The position numbers and the translations under genes are program-made. Positions 47,957 through 61,100 of a stretch of 64,000 bases of DNA are shown piece by piece. Source of the DNA: Cladopsammia gracilis (Eukaryota > Cnidaria > Anthozoa > Scleractinia > Dendrophylliidae); contig JAJGOT010000059.1 of NCBI GenBank assembly GCA_022457155.1, positions 1,932,001 to 1,996,000 on the forward strand. Reading direction: 5' to 3'. A model generated the notes under the pieces. It saw only the letters and a program-made list of their open reading frames with translations. It searched no databases and was not told the origin of the DNA. The stretch's first letter is position 1, and the number at the start of each line of letters is the position of its first letter.

Positions 47957-49117
47957 TTAAAGGGACACAAACGAAGACAAGTTCAATGAAAATTCCCATA
48001 CTTCTTGCAGGAAGGTTTTCACCTTCTGTTTTTCCGTTAAATCTCTCGGAAGCGCTACCTCTAGGGACACCTCCCATCGCGGAAAGATCTTTTTTCTGAA
48101 TACTCCTACTTCCTGAGCTGGTCTGGAATATTCCGACACCTCATCAACATACACTGTCAAGCCGGACAAGAAACCCTCTCCTGCTGTCGCTCGTGTAAAT
48201 TTTGTAGATTTGATGAAGCGAATAAGACGTATATCTTTCCACAGATCTTCCCGAACTTCAAAAGGTTGAGACTGCGCTTGATTACCAGCTTCCAACACTC
48301 GCTGGTAACGAGCGTACTTTGTACCGTGGATGTCGCGTAGCTGGAGTTCATAACGGGACTGCAAAAGAAAGCGTACATCGGTTTCCCAGCCATCCAGAAT
48401 GACGTCTTCCTGTTGCTGGGAGCCATCTTGGATGACGTTATGGTTTTGGCGCATGACGTCTTCATGTACCAGGTGCGGCATTAGGTCAACAAGTACATGG
48501 CCACTGTCTTGGATGGCGTCGTTTGGGTAAATTACGCCACCACGTGCCTGAGCATCTCGATTGACGTCATGATTTGGGCGTGGTTGCCAGGTTCTCTTCA
48601 CATCAACCATACACCAGCGGAGGTTTGGAAACTTGACGTCGATGAAACGGAGTTCCTTATCGAGTCGGACGTAAAATTCAACACCGTCATCACTTGGACA
48701 AATGTCCACATTGTATTTCTCTGTAGGGGTGGTGTTAGGATGGAATCTATAAGAGCGAAGAAATTTCTTCACTCTGTCTGGGGAATGCACAGCAGTATAA
48801 AATGAACTCCTCGAAGGATTTGCTCGTTTACGCTTCGTTCTTCTGTTGCCTTCGCTGTCTTCAGTGCGTTGAAGTCGCCGTCTCCTTCTTCGAGCTCGTT
48901 CTTGTTCTTCGTTGGCGTAGGACACTTCATTAGGAACTGTACGCGGCCTGCCCTGTTGCTTAGCAACCTTCCGCTTATTCGTCCTCAGCATTGCAATGGA
49001 GATGGGTTCACCGTCTTCCAGCAACTCGTGTGGTATACTAAACAAATAGACCCGCCCAAAATGGACAGCAAATTCAAGACGACCATGGATCTGCGGATCG
49101 AAATCTCTCTCAACAAC
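47957..49117 (-). CDS. Exon 8: C-terminal region of unknown family, stop codon
   Basis: 1161 bp, residues 2436-2821 and TAA at 47959-47957. It begins VVERDFDPQIHGRLEFAVHF after acceptor TTTCTTTAG. A very basic stretch at about 2510-2533 (RRRRRRLQR, then RRTKRKR) could be a nuclear localisation signal or RNA contact. The rest is a mixed alpha/beta-looking segment with several WEV/W-rich pieces that I do not recognise. No poly(A) signal is obvious close downstream; ATTAAA occurs about 480 nt beyond the stop (minus strand, near 47477). Confidence 0.82.
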   Translation of the reverse strand, partial: VVERDFDPQIHGRLEFAVHFGRVYLFSIPHELLEDGEPISIAMLRTNKRKVAKQQGRPRTVPNEVSYANEEQERARRRRRRLQRTEDSEGNRRTKRKRANPSRSSFYTAVHSPDRVKKFLRSYRFHPNTTPTEKYNVDICPSDDGVEFYVRLDKELRFIDVKFPNLRWCMVDVKRTWQPRPNHDVNRDAQARGGVIYPNDAIQDSGHVLVDLMPHLVHEDVMRQNHNVIQDGSQQQEDVILDGWETDVRFLLQSRYELQLRDIHGTKYARYQRVLEAGNQAQSQPFEVREDLWKDIRLIRFIKSTKFTRATAGEGFLSGLTVYVDEVSEYSRPAQEVGVFRKKIFPRWEVSLEVALPRDLTEKQKVKTFLQEVWEFSLNLSSFVSL

Positions 49118-52100
49118 CTAAAGAAATAAAAGAGATCCTCTCTTTGAAAACTAAGAAAACACCTAGTAAATTTGTCTTTTAAAGTAATGCTTATGATAGT
49201 AACTTATTCCTGTAGTGTCTTAAACGACGCACTACAGAAGATACTTCGTTCCCGTCTTTACACTGAACCCTTTTACTCTCAGAGTCAATTATGGAGACAT
49301 GTAGTGTAGTTCTAACTTTTGAGTCTGTTAACGAAATCCTATGATGTGACCATTCAAATGAAACCTCTTCAGTAGTACTTTTGCATGGTGCTATTTGTTT
49401 AACCCATTCGCTCCTACACCGGCCAAAACCGGCCGTACAAGACTCCACTGCTTTAAAAACTTGCAACTTTCTCAATCGCGCGAACATTGCCTTAACTAGC
49501 AGTTGTGAACATTGACTAGAAAGTTCCTCAAATTGAGATACCCAATAAACACAAAAAAGTCAGCGATTTTTGCAGAATACCAGCGTTTGAATTTAGACAA
49601 TAACAAAAATGACCGTTTTTAACGTCATAGAAAAACAACAAAAATCATGTTTTTGCCTTTAGTTTTTTTTATTCAAATCATCGTGGCAAACCCAAAAGTC
49701 AACATTCACAGCAAAATTCAGTCCTTGTCCTAGCTTAACAGTGAACTTTTTTGCTCTTATTCGTTGCTCGAGCCGAGCTACAGCCTCTCGTTCTAGTACA
49801 TGCTGACCTTGCCTCGATTTTCAACATCACCACCGCACTGCATGCTGGGAAATAGCCACAATTTTTGACAGCGTTCCTTCCGTCCTCCACACATTTCATA
49901 TTTATACTAAGTCCACAGCCACTCCGACCCACCGCCGAAATTTCACGCTTGCTGTGTCCTTTAGTGGTCGCAACTTCCAAAATATGCCGCGGGTCGAGAA
50001 ATTCATCCAGGCTACTTCGTTTCGGGGAGGCCATTTTTCCAGTTCAACGAGCAACGAGCCAAATTCGTTAACGAAGTACCACACCTAACTCGCTTCATTG
50101 AGAAAGTGGCCTCCAAACTACCTTCAAGCTTAATGACGCTCATCAGGCAGCTACTAAAGATGAAAAATGGCTGTGAACTTATCAAAAATCGCAGATAATT
50201 CATATTGGACCCTTTATTGCAATTCAACGAAGCAAAATGACGTCACAATGACGTTTCCAGTAAACTTGAGTGTTTTAGAACAGCAGCACTTTCGATGGTA
50301 ACTTTAAATATGGAGTCATGAAAGCCCATGGGGCGTGTGTATCCAGAAAATCACTCAAAAACGTAAAAATTCTCAGGAGTGAATGGGTTAACAACATTTT
50401 ATAAAATGGAATTTGGAATTTTTGTTGAATTTATATTTTAGGCACTCTTGGGAATTAAAGGGTTTATGAACTACGAGACCCATAACCAGACGCACTACAA
50501 AGGTTTTTAAACCGTGTTTGTCAACTTTTCTGTCAACTGGTCAGTACGTCTCGGATTACAGACTCGCTATGATACCGAACTTTGCTTCCTTTAGTACAAC
50601 CCTTATTATTCTTTATAAAATGCTCAAGGAAATGCGCGCGCTATGATTGGTTAAACCGAGTTCATTATAACTCGACAAGGCACGCGCGTGACGTAAGATT
50701 CATTATAACCGTTTTTATTTTATAAAAGAAATAAAAAAACTTGTTCCTCGTGCATTATTGAGTTATATAAGCACTTGGGGGTTTTTAAGAACACTCGAGA
50801 AGTGCGAGAAGCACTCGCCTTTGGCTCGTGCTTCTCTGCACTTCTCTCGTGTTCTTAAAAATTCCCGCGTGCTTATATAACTCAATAATGCACTCGGCGC
50901 GTTTTTTATTTCTTTAATAAACCGTTTTTCCTTCCTCGCTCTTCCGTGTAATTTTAACAAATGGGAGTGCATTTAAGTACCCGGATATGGCCCGAACACT
51001 ACATTCGTGTGATTATTGTATACGAGAAATGTCAACTCACTTTAAGTTGCTGAAAGAATTTCTCTGTGAAGCGTCGAAACGTATACTCGTTGAAAGTGGG
51101 ACTCGTCACCAAGGCAACATGACGTGCGAGGTTATCGTGTGTCTGATGACAAGGGCCGTCATATGGTGTCAGTGTCACGTGATCATTTTTGTTTTGACTG
51201 CCTTCAAACAACAATAGACTAGCATCTTCCACGAAGCAGCCACTCATCAGCGACACACGGTCACGAGACGCCTGTACAGCCATTCTCCCCAGCTCTCTCT
51301 CCACCGCACGAATCGCAGGTTCACTTCCTTTCACCTCAAGAATGGCTGAATTGCGAGACTGCGGGAGCCTGGGGCGAATGATGACACTCCTCGCTCCAGT
51401 CTTCCTCGCGATTTCTTGAGCCTTGCTTTTCTCGACGCTCGCCAAGAAGGAAGAAAGGAGAGGCGATAGGTAAATTACATTGTAATCTTCAGAACCGCTT
51501 ATGGCCAACATTATTTGTACATCTCCATACAACGCTAACAGCTGATACGCACGCCGCATGTGCTCCTTTACCAGGTCCACGTGCTCCTTGTCCAGCAGAT
51601 CTGTAAATTTGCGCGAGCGCAGAATACGCGCCAGGGGGTCTGGGATCTCTCTTTCAAAGGAAGTTTCGTGCGTTCGAAAAAACTCCAGGAGGATTTCACC
51701 AAGCTGGGTAGTGTTCAGCTCCTCATGGGGGAGCTGTGCGTCATTTGTGTCCACACCAGAAGCTGCATTAACAACTCTTTCCCACCTTATGTACACGTCA
51801 CCATCGGTCACTTTTCCTTGTAAAATGTGTAGCTTCTCTGTCGTAATATGTTCTTCATTGAAATTTTGAATTTGTCCCTTGCGCATGCACTGAACAAGAA
51901 GCAGGGAGGCCAGTAGGTTTGATGTGTTTCCAGAACCAGCTGCGTTGCGTGACAGTCCTGTCACGTAACACCATCGGTGAATAAGACGGAGGACCAACAA
52001 GAGACTGGGATAGGACTTCATGTAGCTGGACAACAAAATGGCCACGGACAAACTGTTTGGGGAAAAACTCACATCGCAATTCCTTTCGGTGTTTAACTTT

Positions 52101-55100
52101 TTTGTGGGCTTCTTGCAAACCAGGACCTAAAAAGAATTGAATTTAGGTCAATACACGTAAAAAGAAGGAAGTTATTCTCGTCCCCAGTGCCACGCCTTCG
52201 TCCTAGCCGGTGGAGCTTCAGTACAATAAAGGAGGTGGGCCAAGAGAGAGGATACCGCCTCTCTTAAACGACTACCTCTTAACCAAAATAGAACATTTTA
52301 TTTTCAGTTAAACGCTCTTGTAAGCGCACACCTCTCGTAGATGACCGTAAACACTTTCAACGCATGTGGATCGAATTGTTTCTTTGTTCTTTCTTTTTTT
52401 CAGGTAAGCAATCATATACCCGTATTTGGATGATACTACAGATGGAAATGGAATGGTGTTATAACGTTCAACTCTGATAAGTTGAACATAAAACGTTTTG
52501 CTCCTCGTAACAAAATGTTTCTGCCTTAATTATATACACACATCACGTTAGACACATAATGTAAAATCGTGTTGTTACCCATTAACTTAAAACTTCCCTT
52601 TTGTTCAGGCCTCGGTTGTTCAAAAGGTGGATAGTGCTACCCACCGGATAAATAACTATCCAGTGGATAACACAATTGGTTTTGCTAATACCAATCCACT
52701 GGATAGTGATTTATCCGGTGAATAGCGCTATCTACCTTTTGAACTACTGGCGGCAGATGTATTTGTAATAGAGTGACATGGATTAACGTGTTTTACATCT
52801 GCACGTTGTTTCACCTGTATTTCGATTGAATGCACTCAAATAAAAAACGAAAATTCCAATTGAACGCGACTTCCTGCAAATCGCCAAAATTAATTCCCAG
52901 TAGGGAAAAACAGTCTTTCCAATCGCAAAAAATAGGTTCCGCAAAACACATAAAATTGCTCATCCGCAAAATTAAACTCCCGCAAAAATTTAGAAACATA
53001 ACATAGTGACGTAAATTTTTGCGGAGAAAATGTTTGGAACTTTTTTTTGCGGTTCGTGAAAAAATCCACAAAAATCGCAAAAATTAGAACCAGCAAAAAT
53101 TTAGTGCCACACGATACTATATTTTATGATGTTAGACGTTTTGTATCTTAAAGATACTAAGGGCTCCTAGAGAACATCAGGGAAGTCATATGATTCAAAA
53201 TAAAACTCTCTGTGATATGACATCACCAAGGCGACCTCCTCCCGTAAGCGACCATCTTGGCTTGGTATTAAGGGTGGTCGTTTGTGGGATGTTTGACAGT
53301 AATTGAGAGAAACATCGTGCTTACCGGAAAATTCTTTTTGCCAACAAGACTAACTTTATGGAAGAGATTTGTCGCTTCTTTATTCTCTCCTATTTGAATT
53401 TGATCCTCCTTCAGGTGTGGTATCAGCATCTCGAGTGACGTCACTTGATCTTGAATTGGAATATCACACACTTTCGGTAGATCCACAGGTTTCCCACCCA
53501 AAGTGGTTGTCTTCAGTGCCTGGGTGTGATTTTTATCAGGAATGCCGCTTTCGTCCGGTAAAACCTCCGGCTCCACACACAAGGTGGTTCTCTCGGGTAC
53601 CTTTGCTTCACCTTCAGTTGGGATGTTGCCAACTTCCTGCACAGGAATCCCACGCAAACTCTGGGCTCCCTGTGGAAGAATACAAAGATCCAGATCTGAC
53701 TTCTCATGAAGCAGAAGCGTGGCTGAAGAGCCAATCATAGTGACCGACAGCTTGGGTTGAACGAGCTTCAGATGGCGAGATATTGAGTTCTTTGTTCTAA
53801 CTCTTTCTTTGAAGTCTTCTAATAACCAGATCTTCTCTTCATTGAACAGTCTGACTAAACTGTCACCAACCGTTGTGCTAACGTCAAGGGCCAGGAACGA
53901 ACCAGGTGGTTCTTTGTGGTTTTTGATCGCTAGCATGACGTCGTTAACAAACCATGGAAAACCGAGTAATCGCTTCGGGCGACCTGGGTCTGAGTCGTCC
54001 GCATGATCGTGCGCATGCGTGTAAGCCACAGTGTACCAAGCTGAGGCTTTGAGAAGCATTTCATTCGTGACCTGTGCATTGTCCAACAACTGCTGACCAT
54101 CAACACTGAATTCGTTAAAAAATTCGCGCCGGATTTCGGACCGCATCGCGAAGAGCAGGTCGCCAACAGTTGCTGCAATCTCGGTTTTGTCTTTACGCTG
54201 GCGATTTCGAAGCTTCAGAAAGCAGCCGGTGAACACTTCAGCCTCAGTTTCAATGCCATACAGACGCATCAGTGCCTCGATTTTGTCACGGTACTTCTGG
54301 TACAACTCTCTCGCCTCTTCCATGTACCTGTCGTTTCCAGGAAGAAAAAACGACTTGTCGACTCGCATTTTCTGGCTGTACTTCTCAGACGCCACGTCTT
54401 GAAACTTCCGACAACGACGATATAGCTTTCCTAACACCTTTTCTGACGGATAGCTCGGTTTATCACTCTTCATCATAAAATCAGGGCATTCTTTGTTGGA
54501 ACCGACTCCTGCCATACTTGGCCACTTTCCCGTCTTGGGAGCATCAACTGCTATAGAATGTATTTCTGCCAAATGTAAACAGATCTTAGATTCAACTCCA
54601 CCCTCTTCACAGTCCGCTAAAGCTTTATGCGCGTTGTCAATCACTCCTAACTGATCACTCCGGATGTAATCGACCACGAACTTGGTCATGTGGGTTGCTG
54701 TGATTGGTTCATCTTGTTCTTTCTTTTCCTGGGCTTGGTAGTCCATTGGCGGGAAATTCGGTTTCCTTGGTAACAAGCTCTTATTCCAGCAAACGAAGTA
54801 GAGATCCCCATCCAGGTCGCCACCTACGATAAAAATACTAAGATTAAAATACTGATTCTCCTTTCGGATTGGTATATATTATGTTTGACGTAAGTTGTGA
54901 GAATTTACTAGTACATCCCCAACCCCTCCAAGTCTCCACCTACGATCAAAAATACTAAGATTAACATAATGATTTTCTTTTCGGATTGGTTTATATTTTG
55001 TTTGACATAAGTTGTGAGAATTTACTAGTACATCCCCATCCCCATCCCCATCCAAGTCGCCACCAATGATAAAAAACTAAGATTAAAATACTGATTCTCC

Positions 55101-58100
55101 TTTCTGATTGGTTTATATTCTATTTGACGTAAGTTGAAAGGCAGGAAATCTACGGGAGGTGGGACAACGATTTTCAAGAAGCAGTACGGTGCACAAAACA
55201 AAGGCAAAGAAGGCTAGAAAGACAGGGACAGGAAGTGGGGGGAGCCAAGGGCACAGGAGGCAAACGTTTTTAACCCCTCCCACTCCCCCCTCCCCCCTCC
55301 CCCTACCCCACCCACCTCCCTCCGCATTTCGTGTCACAACTTACCTGCCATCTCATTAGGATGGGGCCGTTCTCCTTGACGCGGGAAAACCACACAGTCC
55401 ACAAGATGACTGAGCCCGGGGACTTCTACAGCCTCGAGTTGGCGGACATCTCCCGGATGTAAGCAGGGATTTCTGGTCACCACCACAGGTCCCTTGAGGA
55501 CAAGTTTTTCGTTTTTGTTGAACTGATCCTCGCGGTCTGTACGAGTTGAAACTGCAGAATACTGAACGAAAACCTAATGCGATGAAAGGGTATTGAAAAA
55601 AAATGCGTGAAACACGGAACATTGCGCGAAAATCTAAGGTAATAAAACGGTATTGAAAAGAAACAAAAAAAAAAAACAATGCGTGAAACATGCATCTCTC
55701 TTTACTAGCATTAAAGGATTTGACCCATTTTTTCGTCTAAAAACTCTAGATATAAATTTTGCAGTTGTGATTTTTAAAGCGATCTTGTTTTACAATGTGT
55801 AAGTTAATCTTCAAACAAACGAGAAAAGAAGTAAAGTAAAAAACAGATTTTTGCAAAGCATTTTGAACATACTACGCGAACATGTGTAACATGTGTACGT
55901 TCGCGAGTGGGTCTAAAACGGGGTACATATTTTAGAACCCGTCACCAGAGGGATAATTGACGTACGACGCCCAAGTCTTGCTGCGCTTAACGTTGAGAAA
56001 CAGAACTGACTAGTGTTTCAGCTTGTGTAATGGTGATGAACTAAAAAACATAACATCTGGTACTTTCCTTAGCAGCCGATTGGACTGTGTTATCGCTGAG
56101 GACATGAGCAGGCAATTCTCGCATATTAGATTTTCATTCATAAAAATTTATTACAGAAGAAACAAACCTGTCCTGGTTTTAATACACCTATTTCGTCCAT
56201 GACACCCATCATCAAACGTGCTTCCGCTGGCGGTAGAAGGATGCGGGCTCGGGAGAGAAGTTCGTTGATGTGATTTCTATACATGGCGACAAGCAAGGAT
56301 TTAAAGAACGGTTCAGTTGTTAGCGGTATCCCGGAGCTCGATAAACTGTGGTAGGACACGCCCATCTTGGCCCCAGTTCCCAGCAACTCAACAGCGTCGT
56401 GTTCATTAACCAGCATGCCTGGAAAAGAAAGGAAAGGTAAATTTTTCTGAGAAATTGAGACTCACAGAACACATATTAATCTTGCCCAAGTCTCCACATC
56501 ACATTTTTATTATTATTTTAGATGTTTTATTTTCTTCTTTTTTTTTCCTAGTCGGGCGTTTTTAACCGAGCCTTTGGCTCTGGAGACTTAGGCAACCACT
56601 CTCCACGTTTTCCACGTTAAATTAAGTTACTACTACTATTACTACAACTTTCACATGTTAAATAATTATACATGGAACTAATAAAGCAAGGCTGACTGTA
56701 CAACTGACTTCTTCAGGGTATTCCCTGAAGAAGTCAGGCCATGCCTCTAACGAAATATTGGAAAGAATATACACCAAATTGAAGAAACGTTGACTCGTGA
56801 AAAGCATAAACCATGAACGATGAGACCGAATGGGATTCTGGGTAGGCAGCATTGGCAAGCTAGTAATATTCTATTTCTTGATAATCAAGATGTTTTCTTT
56901 GTTTGAGACTTTTAAGAGCATGATTTATGCATCCTGTGTTAATATAATGTATATTCTGTCACAGACGAAGATTACATTTTCCAACTTCCCAGTAAACCTT
57001 TGGGTCGCATCGTTTATGGTTTATGCTTTTCACCCGACAAAGTTTCTTCAATTTGGTGTACTTATAATCCCAGTTGTACAGCCAGTCTTGCTTTATTAGT
57101 TCCTTGGTATTTATATCAAATTTGCTGCCAAGATCCACCAGGATCCGACGCTTTTGCATTGTCCGTTGGCCCTTGCAGAAATTGACAAATTTTACATGAC
57201 ATCATCGAGCCCGGCATCACGCAATTTTCACGCACCACATGTTTCTTCAGCTTACCTGCCAGTCTGTCCAACATTTTGCTCTGCAGATCAATGAAAACTT
57301 CATCCGGGACACCCAGATTAGATAGCAACATGATGACCTGGTGGTTCAGATAAACGACTTGGGGACGAGATGTCTGTAGTACTTCGAGTCTGCGGTGGAA
57401 GCTATCAAATTTGTGCATGCTTGGACGAAAGAAGGCCTGTTTGCCTGAAAGTGTGGGATCTACTGCAAGGACACCTTTAAAGCCAGCGAATCGAATTTGA
57501 AAGGCGGATGGGATAAAGGGCTTGGCAATTTTCTTGACCACCTACAATAAACCAAGAAATAGAAGAATAGAATTTGTTATTTTAAATAAAGGTGATGTTG
57601 GGTTTCCACTTTCGAGTAATTTTTATGCGCGCACCGACAAAACATTTATTCCAATAATCCATGGCCACCATGTTACCTCTTTGACAAGCTCCTGTGATAT
57701 TCTGCCAACTCCATCAGAAAAGCAGTATTTCTGGTCAGCTGTTTTGACGTCGTCTTCTACGTCATGTAAAGTACCTTGACTGATCTCAATGCCCACGGAG
57801 TCTATCGAAGTAGAAAAGCACTGTCCCATGCGAGCCATGTACGAAGCCACACACCTGACATTGAAAAAGTACACACACACACGGCAAATAAGCTTTCATC
57901 ATGCTCAAATATATCTATTTTGCTAAAAAACGGTGACGATTATGCGAGATCGGGGAACACTTATCTTTAAATTCAGCGACTAAGCACGTTTAGGAACATA
58001 CGTGTGGACTCGCGATTGTCACGTTTAGGAAGGGTTCTAGCTTTGGTGCAGTGGTTGCCATCATGATATTTCTTTACAAAGAACTTTCCATGTTGTTTTT

Positions 58101-61100
58101 TTTCATCGAGATGTGTTAAGTGAAATAAATACGTCTTCTTATGATTTCAATGGGAAGCGAGAAATACAGACTATCCTTAATTTTTCGCTCTTTACACGTC
58201 TCTGATGTTTTAGTTCAGTTAAGGGAAGCAAAATAGTTTCAGTTGATGTTTGGGCAGAAACTAGACACGGCTTACAATTGACGCCGTTTAACTTAGTTTA
58301 GATAATCGCCGTTGGTGTCCTCCTTAGCCTCACAGTAAACAACTCAACCCTTTCACTCCCAGAGTCAATTATGGAGACATGTAGTGTAGTTCTAATTTTT
58401 GAGTCTGTGGACAAAATCCTATGTTGTGACCATTCAAATGAAACCTCTTTAGCAGTACTTTTGCATGGTGCCATTCGTTTTCAATATTTTACAAAATGAA
58501 ATCTGAAATTTTTCTTGAATTTAGTTTTTTGGCACTCTTGGGAGTTAAGGGGTTAAACAACTGGAAATCCCAAGATGAAAGTGATCATGTGTCACGAACG
58601 TGGATACAAACAATTAAATCTGAGTGCCGGACGAAAATCGAACCCATGCCTTCCGATAACAGGTCGGACGCTCAATTCTCTATTTTCGAATTGCCCATAA
58701 TACACTTTGTTTGCCCCCCAAATTTTGCATAAACTATTGTTTTGAAATGCTCTTGGGAATATGCAGTCCTCCCAAGAGCATTAACAAACAAAAGTTTATG
58801 CAAAATTTGGGGGGCAAACAAATTGTATTATGGGCAATTCGAAAATAGAGAATGCAATGGGTCAAAGAGATTTTACGGATAGCTGAGGCATTTTACTAGG
58901 TTCAAGCATAACAGACGTCCCGTATACTGCTAGGTTGAGCAATGTAGAATGCCTCAACTCTTCGTGAGTCCTCGTTGGCTCAATGGATTGGGTATCCGAC
59001 CGGTTATCGATCGTTATCCGAAGGCATTCATTCAATTCTTATCGGAGACTTAGATTTTTTTCTTAGCCCTGACGTCCGTGACATATGAACTTCCATAGTA
59101 TCATTTCTTTCCGAGCTCAAAATTTACCATCGATCTTACAAGCATTATTTAGCTGGAAATCTGCGACTTACTTGATCTGACTGAAGTTTCCCATCCATCT
59201 GCGTATGTAGTCCGGTCGAAGCCTGGGCCCGACAAACCAGCAGCTATGGCCACGAAGCTGACTGTTCGAGGACCCCAAAAAGTGAAACCGCTGACCAGCT
59301 ATCCCCAGCCCTTCATTCAATACGCGGTTAACGCCATCGAGCAGAAGATCTAAGCTCCCTCTTCCTGCAGATAGTTTGGAGAGGTCCTCGTCACGAATAC
59401 TGACACACAGGAAGTTGTCTGTTTCATAATGTCTAAGTACACGATTTTTTACCATGACTTCCGGTGGATACAGTAGTAGCCTCGTTGGTGTGATGACTGC
59501 GCGCTTTATCAGAGCACAATGACCTGGGACGAGCCTTTTTTGTAACCCGGAAGTTGACGGCTTGTTTTGGTTTAGAAACGCTTGGAGGGTCTTCTCGGAA
59601 TCACAGAATTTATCTTGCTCCAAAGCTTTCTTTAACTGCTCCAATCCTGTGCACACCACATTGGAAGGCTTGTATTGCAAAAGGTCGCTGAACATCCCAG
59701 ACACTTTACCGCGAATTACTGGATGCAATGAGACGACACTCTGCGCAGCATATAAGACGTCAAATGGTAAATCAAAAGGGAGATTTCCAGGTGGGAATCT
59801 GCCAAAGCTCTCCTTCACTCGACAATAAAATGGTTTTTTGTCGAATCTATTCTTGATTGCAGCCAACAAATGCATCAGCTGGGTTGATTCTTTGCAGGGA
59901 ATTGTAAAACAATACGTAAAACACTGGCCCCACGCATTGTCGCTGTTCAAGATATCAGGAACTCTTTCCCAGTCATTGTCAAAACTTCGGTGGAGTTGCG
60001 AAGAACGCTCGCGATAATTCGTGATTACATCCGGGTACTCGTCATCTGTCGAGAAACTGTCGGATTCCGATTCATCCAACGAGTCGCTGAAATAATCTTC
60101 GTCGTTTTCGTCATCATCTTGCAGGAAATCGTCATTGACATCTTCTTGCAGACCAAGCTCGTTGTCTACAGACTGGAACAGTCGAGGAGGGTGCTTCACT
60201 GTGAGAAACACTTTGTTCACACCAGCGTCCACGTCGCTGTCCACGACAAGGAAATCTTCGAGCTCGTGGTATCGGAGTTCCAACTTGTAATACCCTTGCG
60301 AGGTAAAAAGTATCGTTAGCATCTTCAGACTGTGGTCGAAATAAACCTGAACATTCTTCATGGTCGGTTCTGAAGGCCATTCGTATCGAAAATGGCTACG
60401 ATTGATGAACGTCCCAAGAAACATGGAATTTGCTGATAGCGAATGAAAAGAATCTTTCGCCTTGTGACGTTTCCTGGGTAGCGAGGCCTGGAGCCAAACC
60501 GGAAGTGGTTCCTCATCTCGGTTCGTCAGACACGAGCACCACTGTTCTGTCACGTGTCTTATGAACGCTTCCTTTGATCGGAATTCTTTATTGCTCTTCT
60601 CTTCGTTTGCTTGTAGTTCAAAGGCCATGTGTTTCTGTTCTGTTCCTACATTGGTCATCGCGGTGGGATGAATGTTTTTCATGGACATAACTTCGAAGTT
60701 GTTCTCCAAAAAGTTTATTACGCGTGTACAATTTTCCAGGCTTTCCAGATAATGCACCGAAATAGTTATGCGCGGGTTGAAGCGCTCGATGAAAATATTT
60801 TCATTGGTTTCTTCGTTTGAAGGAGAAGAAAAACTCGGAGTTTTTACCTCGCATCCAAATTCCTCTGCTTGTGATTCCTGTTTCTTGTTCGCCATTAGAT
60901 GTCTAATTGCTTTTTCCATGTTCCTTTCTTTAAGAGCTACATCTTCTGCTTCTTGTTTTTGCTTTTCATTGCAAATCACGACAAACTTGCTGTCGGGTCG
61001 ACGGGACGCGCGCCCGCGGGTCTGTACAAGCGCGCGTAAGGTAGCCGCGCCTTCAAAGCGGATGACCAGGTTACATACGGGAACGTCAAGACCTTCCTCC

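Larger units (their letters stand above)
49268..50462. mobile_element. piggyBac-like MITE, split by a second insertion, in RdRP intron 7
   Basis: Ends CCCTTTTACTCTCAGAGTC and CACTCTTGGGAATTAAAGGG. Its uninterrupted homologue is at 58348-58552. The insertion 49403-50387 sits in its middle. Confidence 0.85.
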
